A stretch of 64,000 nt of DNA from Gordonia rhizosphera NBRC 16068. GTDB lineage: Bacteria > Actinomycetota > Actinomycetes > Mycobacteriales > Mycobacteriaceae. Where the stretch lies: positions 16,050-80,049 of the forward strand of contig NZ_BAHC01000102.1 of NCBI RefSeq assembly GCF_000298195.1. The letters run 5' to 3'. Positions 55,317-64,000 of the stretch are shown one piece after another (the first letter of the stretch is position 1; every line of letters begins with the position of its first letter). Below the pieces are notes generated by a model. That model made no database searches and had not been told where the DNA came from. It saw only the letters and a program-made list of their open reading frames with translations. A program made the position numbers and the translations under genes.

Positions 55317-56843
55317 ATGGCCCCGCTCCCCCGCCCGCGTCGCAGCCGTTCGGCAAACCTGTCCGACTCGTCCGGGCTCCGGCAGATCACCCAAGGCCTC
55401 GGGACGCTCGACGCCGAGATCTTCGAGACGATAGCCCGATCACCGAGCGTCGGACTCGATCTCTCGATGCCGGCACTCTCGCGGGCCACCGACCATTCCA
55501 AGCTGTGGATGGCGATCGCCGCGGGTATGGCGGTGTCGGGGCATCCGACCGCCCGTCGCGCGGCCACCCGCGGTATCGCCACCCTCGCGGTCACGAGCCT
55601 GGTCACCAATCAGGCGGCCAAACGACTACGGCGCCGCCCACGTCCCCTCCCACACTCGGTGCCGCTGGAGCGGCGGGCGCGCCGACTCCCGACGAGCAAC
55701 TCCCTGCCCTCGGGCCATTCGGCGAGTGCCGCCGCATTCGCCCTCGGCGTCGGGGCCGAACACCCCCCGACCGGACTCGTCCTGGGGGGTCTCGCCGCTC
55801 TGGTGGGTCTGTCGCGGGTCGCCACGGGCGCACACTATCCCGGCGACGTCTTCGCCGGATTCGGCATCGGGGCGGCCGTCGCGGTCCTCGGCATCCACCT
55901 GGTGCCACCGATCACCGAGCCACACCTCGCCATCCCCTCCCCCAGTCGGGTGCCTGTGCCCCAGCGACCGACCGGCGCGGGTGTCGCCGTGGTGGTGAAT
56001 CCCACCGCGGGGTCGGGTACCGGGCATCGCGTCCTCGACGAGATACGAGGTGATCTGCCGGAAGCCCGGATCGTGGAACTCGGCAAGGACGACGACGTGG
56101 CGGCGGTGCTGCGATCGGCGGCGGAATCGGCCGAGGTGCTCGGTGTGGCCGGCGGTGACGGGACGGTGGCCGCCGCCGCCGCGGTCGCGTTGGATCTCGA
56201 CATGCCGCTGGCGGTGTTCCCGGCGGGCACCTACAACCATTTCGCACGCGACATCGGCTGCCGCACGGCTGCGGCGACGATCGGCGCGATCCGCGACGGG
56301 CAGGCCACCCGACTCGACGTGACCCTGCTCGACGACGAGCTGGTGATCCTGAATACCGCCAGCATCGGCGCCTATCCCCGCTTCATCCGCACCCGCACTC
56401 GCCTCGAGCGCCGGCTGAGTCGGCCGCTGGCGACCGCGGTCGCCCTGGCGCAGACCCTACGTCGCGACGCGACGGTCCGCATCGAGGTGAACGGTCAGGT
56501 CCTGGAGACGTCGTTGTTCCTACTGGGCAACGCGATCTACCGGCCGTCGGGTTTCGCCCCGTCGCGTCGCTTACGGCTCGACGACGGGCTACTCGACGTC
56601 CGCATCCTGGAACGCGGATCACACTTCGGTACGGTGCGTGCCCTCTTCTCGGTCATGCTGGGGCGGCTCGCGAACTCGCCGCTCTACCACGAGATGCAGG
56701 TGCCGGAGTTCACGATGACCAGCGTCGACGGACCCACCATGGTCGCCCGCGACGGCGAGATCGGCGAACCCCGCAGTGAGGCTCACTTCCGCGTCGCCTA
56801 TCGCGCACTGGCGACCTATGCCCCGGCACGACCACATCACTGA
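55317..56843 (+). CDS. PAP2 phosphatase - diacylglycerol/sphingosine kinase fusion
   Basis: 508 residues. N-terminal half (to ~215): PAP2 phosphatase with KRLRRRPRP, SLPSGHSASAAAFALG and SRVATGAHYPGDVFAGFGIGA, the three phosphatase motifs. C-terminal half (~220-500): DAGK-catalytic domain with VVVNPTAGSGTGHRVLDEI, GVAGGDGTVAAAA and FPAGTYNHFARD. Having a lipid phosphatase and a lipid kinase in one chain suggests phospholipid turnover or undecaprenyl phosphate handling. M. tuberculosis instead has Rv2197c and mmpS3 here. Confidence 0.9.
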   Translation: MAPLPRPRRSRSANLSDSSGLRQITQGLGTLDAEIFETIARSPSVGLDLSMPALSRATDHSKLWMAIAAGMAVSGHPTARRAATRGIATLAVTSLVTNQAAKRLRRRPRPLPHSVPLERRARRLPTSNSLPSGHSASAAAFALGVGAEHPPTGLVLGGLAALVGLSRVATGAHYPGDVFAGFGIGAAVAVLGIHLVPPITEPHLAIPSPSRVPVPQRPTGAGVAVVVNPTAGSGTGHRVLDEIRGDLPEARIVELGKDDDVAAVLRSAAESAEVLGVAGGDGTVAAAAAVALDLDMPLAVFPAGTYNHFARDIGCRTAAATIGAIRDGQATRLDVTLLDDELVILNTASIGAYPRFIRTRTRLERRLSRPLATAVALAQTLRRDATVRIEVNGQVLETSLFLLGNAIYRPSGFAPSRRLRLDDGLLDVRILERGSHFGTVRALFSVMLGRLANSPLYHEMQVPEFTMTSVDGPTMVARDGEIGEPRSEAHFRVAYRALATYAPARPHH

Positions 56844-56886
56844 GGACGCCACTGGCCGACCGGCAGGACCGCCCGCAGTACCGATG

Positions 56887-56919
56887 AAAAACCGCACCCG
56901 GTGACCGGGTGCGGTTTTT
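56887..56919. terminator. Bidirectional terminator between the PAP2-DAGK gene and ctaF
   Basis: Perfect 16-bp inverted repeat AAAAACCGCACCCGGT with its complement, one-base centre, A-run on the left and T-run on the right, so it works in both directions for the two convergent genes. Confidence 0.9.
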
Positions 56920-56935
56920 CAGATGAACGTGGAGA

Positions 56936-57352
56936 TCAGTGCTTCTCGGTTCCGACGTGGTATTCGAATACCATTCCGGCGGCGGTACCCAGGATGACGA
57001 CCGCGGAGAAGATCGCGAACCAGAAGTTGCCGGTCGCGAAACCGACGGCGAACATCGCCGCACCGCCGGCGATGAGGATCGGCCACCACGAGTGCGGGCT
57101 GAAGAAGCCCAGCTCGCCGGCGCCGTCCTCGATCTCGGCGTCCTCGAAGTCCTCCGGGCGGATCTCGACGCGGCGCGCCACGAACCGGAAGTAGGTGCCC
57201 GCGATCAGGGTCAGGCCACCGCTGAAGAACATGGCGGTCACGCCCGCCCACTCGACACCACGGCTGGAGAGCGCGGTGGTGATCGTGTAGATGATGCCGG
57301 CGAGGAAGAAGAATCCGGTCAGCAGTTCGAAGATCCTGGCTTCGATTTTCAT
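56936..57352 (-). CDS. ctaF: Cytochrome c oxidase subunit IV CtaF
   Basis: 138 residues: four membrane segments (about 8-28, 36-56, 92-110, 112-130), typical actinobacterial CtaF. MKIEARIFELLTGFFFLAGIIY start; FFSPHSWWPILIAGGAAM. Part of the aa3 oxidase. ATG overlaps the ctaC stop by 4 bases. The longer open frame inside ctaC is ignored. Confidence 0.95.
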   Translation of the reverse strand: MKIEARIFELLTGFFFLAGIIYTITTALSSRGVEWAGVTAMFFSGGLTLIAGTYFRFVARRVEIRPEDFEDAEIEDGAGELGFFSPHSWWPILIAGGAAMFAVGFATGNFWFAIFSAVVILGTAAGMVFEYHVGTEKH

Positions 57353-58485
57353 CGGTTGGCTCCCACCGTGCAGTCTGGCAGAGACGTGTTTCCGGCGTCG
57401 CCGAGATCGGACGGGGTGTCGCCGTTGGTCTTGCGTCGGGTCTCGAACGGGACCGTGGTCACCGAGTGCGGAACCTCGCAGATCGCCTGGAGCGCCTCGG
57501 CGTTGGTGGCGAGCGGGTTGCGATCGCGGTAGAGGATGTAGGCGTCGAACTTCGCCGGGCTCACCGCGCGGACCTCGAAGTTCATCATCGAGTGGTAGGT
57601 GCCGCACATTTCCGCGCAGCGTCCGACGAAGGCGCCGGTGCGGTCGATCTGCTCCACCTGGAACTGGTTGTCGGTGTGGTTCTGCTTGGGGAACGGCATC
57701 ACGTCACGCTTGAACAGGAACTCCGGCACCCAGAACGAGTGCACGACGTCCGCGGCGGCGAGGTTGAACTGGATGCGTCGTTCGGTCGGCAGCACCAAGA
57801 TCGGGATCTCGGTCGACGAGCCGACGGTTTCGATCTTGTCGAAGGGCAGGTAGTCGCGGACGTCGTCGTCGCGTCCACCGGCGGGATACGGAACTTCCTC
57901 CTCCGCGCCGCCCACCATCTCGACGTTGGGCGTCTGCAGCTCGAACGGGCTGCCGTTGCGCTCGAAACCGTCGTAGGTGACGCCGTCGGTGAACTCGATC
58001 TTGTTGTAACCGAACTTCCAGTTCCACTGGAAGGCGGTGACATCGACGACGACCTTCGGGTCGTCGCTCTTGCGCTCGACGTCGTTCTGCACCACGACGG
58101 TGAAGTAGAAGAGCACCGCGATGATGACGAACGGAACTGCCGTGTAGGCGAGTTCGAGCGGCACGTTGTAGCCGGTCTGCCGCGGGAACTCGTCCTTCTG
58201 GCCGGCCTTGTTGCGGTGGAAGGTAATGGTCCAGAAGATCAGGCCCCAGACCAGGATGCCCATGACCAGGGCGGTGATGACCGACCAGGTCCACAGGTCA
58301 CCCATCTTGGTGGCCTCCGGCGTGACGCCTGCCGGCCATCCGAAACGCATTGCCGTGCGGGCATCACAGCCCGACAGGAGCAATGCACCGAACCCGAGTG
58401 CGACGAGGATCCCGACCCGCTTGGTGATCCGCGACGCGGATCGGGCTTGTGGTGCCCGCGGCCGTCCACCGTGTGCCAATTTCAC
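57349..58485 (-). CDS. ctaC: Cytochrome c oxidase subunit II CtaC
   Basis: 378 residues. Lipobox LLSGC (Cys40), then two membrane segments, then a cupredoxin domain with the binuclear CuA site: His in ADVVHSFWVPEF and C-A-E-M-C-G-T-Y-H-S-M-M. Electrons arrive here from QcrC. It has the actinobacterial insertion between residues ~180 and 240. GTG at 58485 with GGGAAGG. Divergent from asnB. Confidence 0.96.
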   Translation of the reverse strand: MKLAHGGRPRAPQARSASRITKRVGILVALGFGALLLSGCDARTAMRFGWPAGVTPEATKMGDLWTWSVITALVMGILVWGLIFWTITFHRNKAGQKDEFPRQTGYNVPLELAYTAVPFVIIAVLFYFTVVVQNDVERKSDDPKVVVDVTAFQWNWKFGYNKIEFTDGVTYDGFERNGSPFELQTPNVEMVGGAEEEVPYPAGGRDDDVRDYLPFDKIETVGSSTEIPILVLPTERRIQFNLAAADVVHSFWVPEFLFKRDVMPFPKQNHTDNQFQVEQIDRTGAFVGRCAEMCGTYHSMMNFEVRAVSPAKFDAYILYRDRNPLATNAEALQAICEVPHSVTTVPFETRRKTNGDTPSDLGDAGNTSLPDCTVGANR

Positions 58486-58786
58486 GCCTTCCCGCTCGCT
58501 CGGTGGGCATGTCGTGCCGACCGAGTTGCCATGCCAGATGACCCGCACAGTGCTTTCTTTGCCGTTGCCGGGCCCGTTCTCAGCCCGCACTACGGCAATT
58601 CTTGCATCTAGTACTACGCAGCGTAGACCAACACGGCGAAGCTTTTGCGATTGGGGTTTGACCCGGCTTCCGCGCCGTGGTGATCCGAGGACCGACGGCA
58701 TCGCCCGGACGCGCTCGGCAAGGGGTTCGTCAGGCATACTCGACGCGTCGGAAGCACGTGCGATCGTCGATAGTGAGGGCTTTCTG
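58486..58786. other. Intergenic region between ctaC and asnB
   Basis: 301 bp between two divergent genes. Contains a TAGTAC-type AT-rich patch near 58605-58625 that could be a ctaC promoter (leader of about 120 nt), and a CATACT at 58735-58740 suitable for asnB. A TTGACC lies at 58658-58663. I see no gene or hairpin in it. Confidence 0.5.
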
Positions 58787-60739
58787 GTGTGTGGTTTGCT
58801 CGGTCTGCTGACCCCGGACGGCACGGCGGGCACCGCCGTCGATCTGCTCTCCACCGCATCGCACTGCATGCGCCACCGCGGCCCGGACGAGCCCGGGACC
58901 TGGCACGACGACGACCTGGTCTTCGGTTTCAACCGGCTGTCGATCATCGACATCGAGCATTCCCATCAGCCGTTGCGGTGGGGGCCACCCGAGCAACCCG
59001 ACCGTTATGCCCTGGTGTTCAACGGCGAGATCTACAACTATCTGGAACTTCGCGAGCAGCTGCGACGTGACGACGGTGCCCAGTTCGCGACCGAGGGCGA
59101 CGGCGAGGCGATCGTCGCGGCATTCCATCACTGGGGGCCGGCGGCGGTCGGCCATCTGCGCGGCATGTTCGCCTTCGCGATCTGGGACACCGTGGACCGC
59201 TCGCTGTTCCTCGCGCGTGATCCGTTCGGCATCAAGCCGATGTTCCTCGCCACGGGTCCCGGCGGTACGGCGTTCGGCAGCGAGAAGAAGAGCCTGCTCG
59301 AGCTGACCGGACGCCTCGGTGTCGGCGACGACCTCGACCCGCGGGCCATCGAGCACTACACGGTGCTGCAGTACGTGCCCGAACCCGAGACCCTGCATGC
59401 CGCGATCCGCCGTCTGGAGTCGGGCTGCCACGCGACGGTCCGCCCGGGCGAGGAACCCCGGATCGAGCGCTACTTCACGCCGACCTTCCCGGTTCGTCCC
59501 TTCCCGACCACGCGTATCCGCTCAGGGGCCACCGACGACGCCAGCCAGGCCCGCTACGAGGAGATCGCCGACGTGTTGTCGGACTCGGTGGCAAAGCACA
59601 TGCGTGCCGACGTGACCGTCGGTTCCTTCCTGTCCGGCGGTATCGACTCCACCGCGATCGCGGCGCTCGCGATCCGGCACAACCCGGACCTGATCACCTT
59701 CACCACCGGCTTCGAACGGCAGGGGTATTCCGAGGTCGATGTCGCCGTCGAATCGGCCGAGGCGATCGGCGCCAAGCACATCGTCAAGGTCGTCGGCCCC
59801 GACGAGTTCATCGCGGCGATTCCCGAGATCGTCTGGTACCTCGACGACCCGGTGGCCGACCCGGCGCTCGTGCCGCTGTACTTCGTGGCCAAAGAGGCCC
59901 GCAAACATGTGAAGGTGGTGCTCTCGGGCGAGGGCGCCGACGAATTGTTCGGCGGGTACACCATCTACAAGGAACCGTTGTCGCTGCGAGGTTTCGACCG
60001 ACTGCCGACCGCGTTGCGGCGGCTGGCGGGCCGCGTCTCCGATCGCATCCCCGAAGGGGTTCGGGGCAAGAGCCTGCTGCACCGCGGCTCGCTCACGCTC
60101 GAGGAGCGCTACTACGGCAACGCGCGCAGTTTCGACGACGCGCGCCTACGGGCCGTGCTGCGCGACTACCGGCCAGAGTGGACGCACACCGACGTCACCG
60201 CCCCGCTGTACGCGATGTCCGACGGCCTCGATCCGGTGGCCCGGATGCAGCACATCGACCTGTTCACCTGGCTGCGGGGCGACATCCTGGTCAAGGCCGA
60301 CAAGATGACGATGGCCAACTCGCTCGAGCTGCGCGTGCCGTTCCTCGACCCCGAGGTCTTCAAGGTCGCCGAGACCCTGCCCTTCGACGAGAAGATCGCC
60401 CACGGCACCACAAAGTACGCGCTGCGACAGGCGTTGGAGAAGATCGTCCCGCCCCATGTCCTGCACCGGCGCAAGCTCGGGTTCCCGGTGCCGATCCGCC
60501 ATTGGCTGGCCGGCACGGAGATGTTCGACTGGGCGCACGAGACGATCGAACACTCCCAGACCGATCACATCCTCAACAAGAACGCGATCGTCGAGATGCT
60601 CAACGAGCACCGTGAGGGCATCACCGACAACAGCCGCCGGCTGTGGACACTGCTCATGTTCATGGTGTGGCACGGCATCTTCGTCGAGAAGTCGATCGTG
60701 CCCGACATCCGAGACCAGACCTACCCAGTCAGGTTGTAG
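58787..60739 (+). CDS. asnB: Asparagine synthetase (glutamine-hydrolysing) AsnB
   Basis: 650 residues. The start codon GTG (58787) is followed directly by Cys2, the nucleophile of the N-terminal Ntn glutaminase (VCGLLGLL). CMRHRGPDEPGTW and NGEIYNYLELREQL complete the glutaminase; SGGIDSTAIAAL is the PPi loop and SGEGADELFGGY the synthetase site. In mycobacteria this gene (Rv2201) is linked to mDAP amidation of peptidoglycan (AsnB/LtsA) rather than asparagine supply, which suits the cell-wall context. GAGG lies 8 bases upstream. Confidence 0.95.
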   Translation: MCGLLGLLTPDGTAGTAVDLLSTASHCMRHRGPDEPGTWHDDDLVFGFNRLSIIDIEHSHQPLRWGPPEQPDRYALVFNGEIYNYLELREQLRRDDGAQFATEGDGEAIVAAFHHWGPAAVGHLRGMFAFAIWDTVDRSLFLARDPFGIKPMFLATGPGGTAFGSEKKSLLELTGRLGVGDDLDPRAIEHYTVLQYVPEPETLHAAIRRLESGCHATVRPGEEPRIERYFTPTFPVRPFPTTRIRSGATDDASQARYEEIADVLSDSVAKHMRADVTVGSFLSGGIDSTAIAALAIRHNPDLITFTTGFERQGYSEVDVAVESAEAIGAKHIVKVVGPDEFIAAIPEIVWYLDDPVADPALVPLYFVAKEARKHVKVVLSGEGADELFGGYTIYKEPLSLRGFDRLPTALRRLAGRVSDRIPEGVRGKSLLHRGSLTLEERYYGNARSFDDARLRAVLRDYRPEWTHTDVTAPLYAMSDGLDPVARMQHIDLFTWLRGDILVKADKMTMANSLELRVPFLDPEVFKVAETLPFDEKIAHGTTKYALRQALEKIVPPHVLHRRKLGFPVPIRHWLAGTEMFDWAHETIEHSQTDHILNKNAIVEMLNEHREGITDNSRRLWTLLMFMVWHGIFVEKSIVPDIRDQTYPVRL

Positions 60740-60767
60740 CGCAGACCCCGAGGGGAACCCCAGCACA

Positions 60768-60874
60768 CGCCGAGAGAACCCGAAATTCCGCCGAGAGAAC
60801 CCGGCCCCACCAACAAACGGATGCTCTCGGCACGAATCCGGGTTCTCTCGGCGAAATTTCGGGTTCCCTCGGCG
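60768..60874. repeat. 37-bp imperfect inverted repeat built of 21-bp-spaced GCCGAGAGAACCCG units
   Basis: Between the convergent asnB and adoK genes. The left arm (60768-60804) has GCCGAGAGAACCCG twice, 21 bases apart; the right arm (60838-60874) has the complement twice, with two mismatches overall, and a further CTCTCGGC lies in the loop. It could work as a two-way terminator, but the internal direct repeats suggest a REP-like or mobile repeat. A ribosomal or coding role is excluded by length. Confidence 0.85.
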
Positions 60875-60881
60875 GTAGAGC

Positions 60882-61958
<1,077 letters not shown>

Positions 61959-61975
61959 TCAAATGACGCGCTACC

Positions 61976-62335
61976 TCAGTTGAACGAGTCGCCGCAGGCG
62001 CAGCTGCCGGTCGCGTTCGGGTTGTCGATGGTGAAACCCTGCTTCTCGATGGTGTCGACGAAGTCGATGGTGGCGCCCTGTACGTACGGGGCACTCATGC
62101 GGTCCACGGCTAGCGTCACGCCGCCGAAGTCGCCGGTGACGTCACCGTCGAGGCTGCGGTCGTCGAAGAACAGCTGGTAGCGCAGGCCCGCGCAACCACC
62201 CGGCTGCACTGCGATCCGCAGCGACAGGTCGTCGCGGCCTTCCTGATCGAGCAGCGCTTTCGCCTTGGCTGCGGCCGCGTCGGTCAGAATGACTCCGGTC
62301 GAGGTGGCGGTTCCGGATTCGTTCGAAACGGTCAT
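61976..62335 (-). CDS. erpA: A-type iron-sulfur cluster carrier (ErpA/HesB-like)
   Basis: 119 residues. HesB/IscA family: ILTDAAAAKAKALLDQEG, AVQPGGCAGLRYQLFFDD with the first Cys, and C-terminal GSCACGDSF with C-x-C-G. The three conserved cysteines bind an [Fe-S] cluster for insertion into target enzymes. Matches Rv2204c. ATG at 62335 with GGAG upstream; TACCGT at 62434-62429 is a likely -10. Confidence 0.92.
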   Translation of the reverse strand: MTVSNESGTATSTGVILTDAAAAKAKALLDQEGRDDLSLRIAVQPGGCAGLRYQLFFDDRSLDGDVTGDFGGVTLAVDRMSAPYVQGATIDFVDTIEKQGFTIDNPNATGSCACGDSFN

Positions 62336-62446
62336 CGATGCTCCTGTGTGTGTCGATTCGTGGTCCGGCCCGGACTGTCGGCCCACAAACGGGTACCGGC
62401 TCGCCGATGAGCCCACGTGCTGCATTCAACGGTACCTCGTCGCAGT

Positions 62447-63376
62447 CTATTCCTGCCGAGTCAACGATACCGTCGGTGTGAGCACCCGCCGCCGCGCCAT
62501 CACCGAGTCGACGGTGAAGACGATCAGCGCGACCCAGACGATCGCGAATCCCGCCCACCGTTCCGGCGGCATCGGTTCGTCGAGCACCCACACCCCGATG
62601 ACCAGTTGCATCGTCGGCGTCACGAACTGCGCGATCCCCAGGACCGTCAACGGAACCCGACGCGCGCCGGCCGCGAACAGCATCAGCGGCGCCGCGGTCA
62701 CCACGCCGGCGAGCGCCAGCAGGACTCCGTGGCCCGTCCCGGCCGACACGATGGTGAGACCGGTCGTCATCGCGACGACGACGAGTTGGGCGATCGCGAC
62801 CGGCGCCAGCCACAGCGACTCCATGACCAGTCCGCTGGTCACGTCGACCGCCGGACCGATATGCCTCTTGACCAGGCTATAGAAACCGAACGAGAACGCC
62901 ACGGCGAACGCCAGCCAGGGCACCGCACCGTACCCGACGACGATGACCAGGGTGGCCAGGCCCGCGAGTCCCACCGCGGTCCACTGCAGGCGTCGGAGTC
63001 GTTCGCGCAGCACGAAGACACCCAGCAGCACCGTGACTATCGGGTTGATGAAGTAGCCGAGACTCATCTCGATGACGTGGCCGGTGAGTGCGGCGAGCAC
63101 GAAGACCGTCCAGTTCACGAAGATGAGCAGGCCGGCCACCCCGGTCCACGCCACCAGGCGGCGACTGGCCAGGACCGCACGCAGCCGCGCTCCGCCCCCG
63201 ACGATCGGGATCAGCATCAGATAGAACGCCAGCGACAGCAGAATCCGCCAGGCCACGACCTCCCACGGACCCGTCGGCTCCAACAGGACGAAGTAGAGCG
63301 GGAGAAAACCCCACAGCACGTACGCACCCACGGCATAGGCGGCGCCGGACAACCGCGCGGCGGGCCGGCCGGTCAC
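62447..63376 (-). CDS. rarD: RarD/EamA-family transporter
   Basis: 309 residues, ten membrane segments, the RarD branch of EamA drug/metabolite transporters: GAYVLWGFLPLYFVLLEP, WRILLSLAFYL, NWTVFVLAALTGHVIEMSLGYFINP and VLDEPMPPERWAGFAIVW. Substrate unknown. GTG start at 63376. Confidence 0.9.
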   Translation of the reverse strand: MTGRPAARLSGAAYAVGAYVLWGFLPLYFVLLEPTGPWEVVAWRILLSLAFYLMLIPIVGGGARLRAVLASRRLVAWTGVAGLLIFVNWTVFVLAALTGHVIEMSLGYFINPIVTVLLGVFVLRERLRRLQWTAVGLAGLATLVIVVGYGAVPWLAFAVAFSFGFYSLVKRHIGPAVDVTSGLVMESLWLAPVAIAQLVVVAMTTGLTIVSAGTGHGVLLALAGVVTAAPLMLFAAGARRVPLTVLGIAQFVTPTMQLVIGVWVLDEPMPPERWAGFAIVWVALIVFTVDSVMARRRVLTPTVSLTRQE

Positions 63377-63429
63377 CGGGGGTCACACACCGGCCACCCC
63401 GCTCGGAGAACTCTCGTCACCGCACTGCA

Positions 63430-64000
63430 TCATGCGACGCCGTCACCCCACCCAGACGCGACCTTCTCCGCCAGCCGTGTCAACTGGTTGTCGGCGTCGT
63501 TCATCGCCACGTCGACCGACCCGGCCACGTCGACGATCGCGTATGCCCCGGCGATGCCCGCGGCCGCGACCTCCTCGGGCGTCAGCACGACCTGCCCGGC
63601 GAACACCACCGTCGGGACCCCCGCATCGGTGGCCTCGGCGTTCAGCGCCGACACGACCTTGCCGCGCAACGTCTGCGAGTCGAACTTGCCCTCACCGGTG
63701 ATCACCAGGTCCGACGACGCGACGTCGGCGGCCCGATCGGTCGCCTCGGCGACGACGGTCGCGCCCGACACGCGTCGGCCGCCCAGCGCCAGCAGCGCGG
63801 CCCCGAGTCCGCCGGCCGCACCCGCCCCCTCCTCACCCGAGACATCGCGCCCGGCCATCCCCTCGAGCACCCGCGACCACTGGCCCATGCGTTCTTCGAG
63901 ACGTTCGACGGTCGCCGGGTCGGCACCCTTCTGCGGCCCGAACACCGCCGCGGCGCCGAGCGGTCCCAACAGTGGGTTCTCCACATCGGAGGCGACGACG
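63430..64000 (-). CDS. Glycerate kinase, partial
   Basis: C-terminal ~190 residues of the glycerate kinase family (PF02595): SDVENPLLGPLGAAAVFGPQKGA, GGLGAALLALGGRRVSGATVV, DLVITGEGKFDSQTLRGK and VPTVVFAGQV. The frame stays open to the right edge (64000), so the N-terminus lies outside. It phosphorylates glycerate. Matches Rv2205c, ending the synteny block. Confidence 0.9.
   Translation of the reverse strand, partial: VVASDVENPLLGPLGAAAVFGPQKGADPATVERLEERMGQWSRVLEGMAGRDVSGEEGAGAAGGLGAALLALGGRRVSGATVVAEATDRAADVASSDLVITGEGKFDSQTLRGKVVSALNAEATDAGVPTVVFAGQVVLTPEEVAAAGIAGAYAIVDVAGSVDVAMNDADNQLTRLAEKVASGWGDGVA

Overview
The window is high-GC DNA (dense CDS packing, GTG/TTG starts, strong G/C third positions) from a mycolic-acid actinobacterium of the order Mycobacteriales. 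The gene order follows the Mycobacterium tuberculosis block that runs roughly from Rv2144c to Rv2205c almost gene for gene. A Gordonia-like genus is my best guess; this rests on remembered gene order and protein similarity, not on a database search. No phage, transposase, CRISPR array, tRNA or rRNA gene was seen.

Layout. (1) Positions 1-20860, all on the minus strand: the division and cell-wall (dcw) cluster, transcribed right to left: DUF3040 protein, mraZ, rsmH, ftsL-like, ftsI, murE, a lone MurF C-terminal domain, mraY, murD, ftsW, murG, murC, ftsQ, ftsZ, pgeF, yggS, sepF, yggT, wag31 and a partial membrane protein. A full-length murF is missing from its usual place between murE and mraY. 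(2) 21050-31030: a HEPN-like protein, GNAT acetyltransferase, FAD oxidoreductase, lppM, metF, a polyprenyl diphosphate synthase, mptA, a Rv2175c-type DNA-binding protein and pknL. Remnants of phytoene desaturase (crtI) and phytoene synthase (crtB) lie on either side of mptA. (3) 31160-43310: aroG, RNase AS, an mptC-like mannosyltransferase, a PlsC acyltransferase, a ROK kinase, small SRPBCC and ATPase-like genes, fadD15, pimB and a metallopeptidase-like lipoprotein, mostly lipid, lipomannan and envelope functions. (4) 43319-50730: two NlpC/P60 peptidoglycan hydrolases, the shorter one behind a clear ydaO/yuaA-type (c-di-AMP) riboswitch, a Cys-rich small protein, a DnaQ-UvrC-like fusion nuclease, a stand-alone Lrp/AsnC effector domain, a beta-propeller protein and trpD. 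(5) 50866-58485: the respiratory bcc-aa3 module (ctaE-qcrC-qcrA-qcrB and, divergent from it, ctaC-ctaF) flanking a PAP2-DAG-kinase fusion. (6) 58787-64000: asnB, adoK, an A-type iron-sulfur carrier, rarD and a partial glycerate kinase.

The genes fit together as envelope growth (peptidoglycan precursors, division, hydrolases, PIM/LM/LAM mannosylation, acyl-CoA and phosphatidic-acid chemistry) plus terminal respiration and some amino-acid and cofactor metabolism. Regulation readable from sequence includes MraZ boxes overlapping the mraZ promoter, the riboswitch, several strong hairpin terminators, and at least nine genes whose start codon sits 6-7 nt after a TANNNT -10 box, implying leaderless mRNAs. 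The most notable departures from the expected layout are the reduced MurF, the decayed carotenoid genes, and several short repeat arrays in intergenic DNA.
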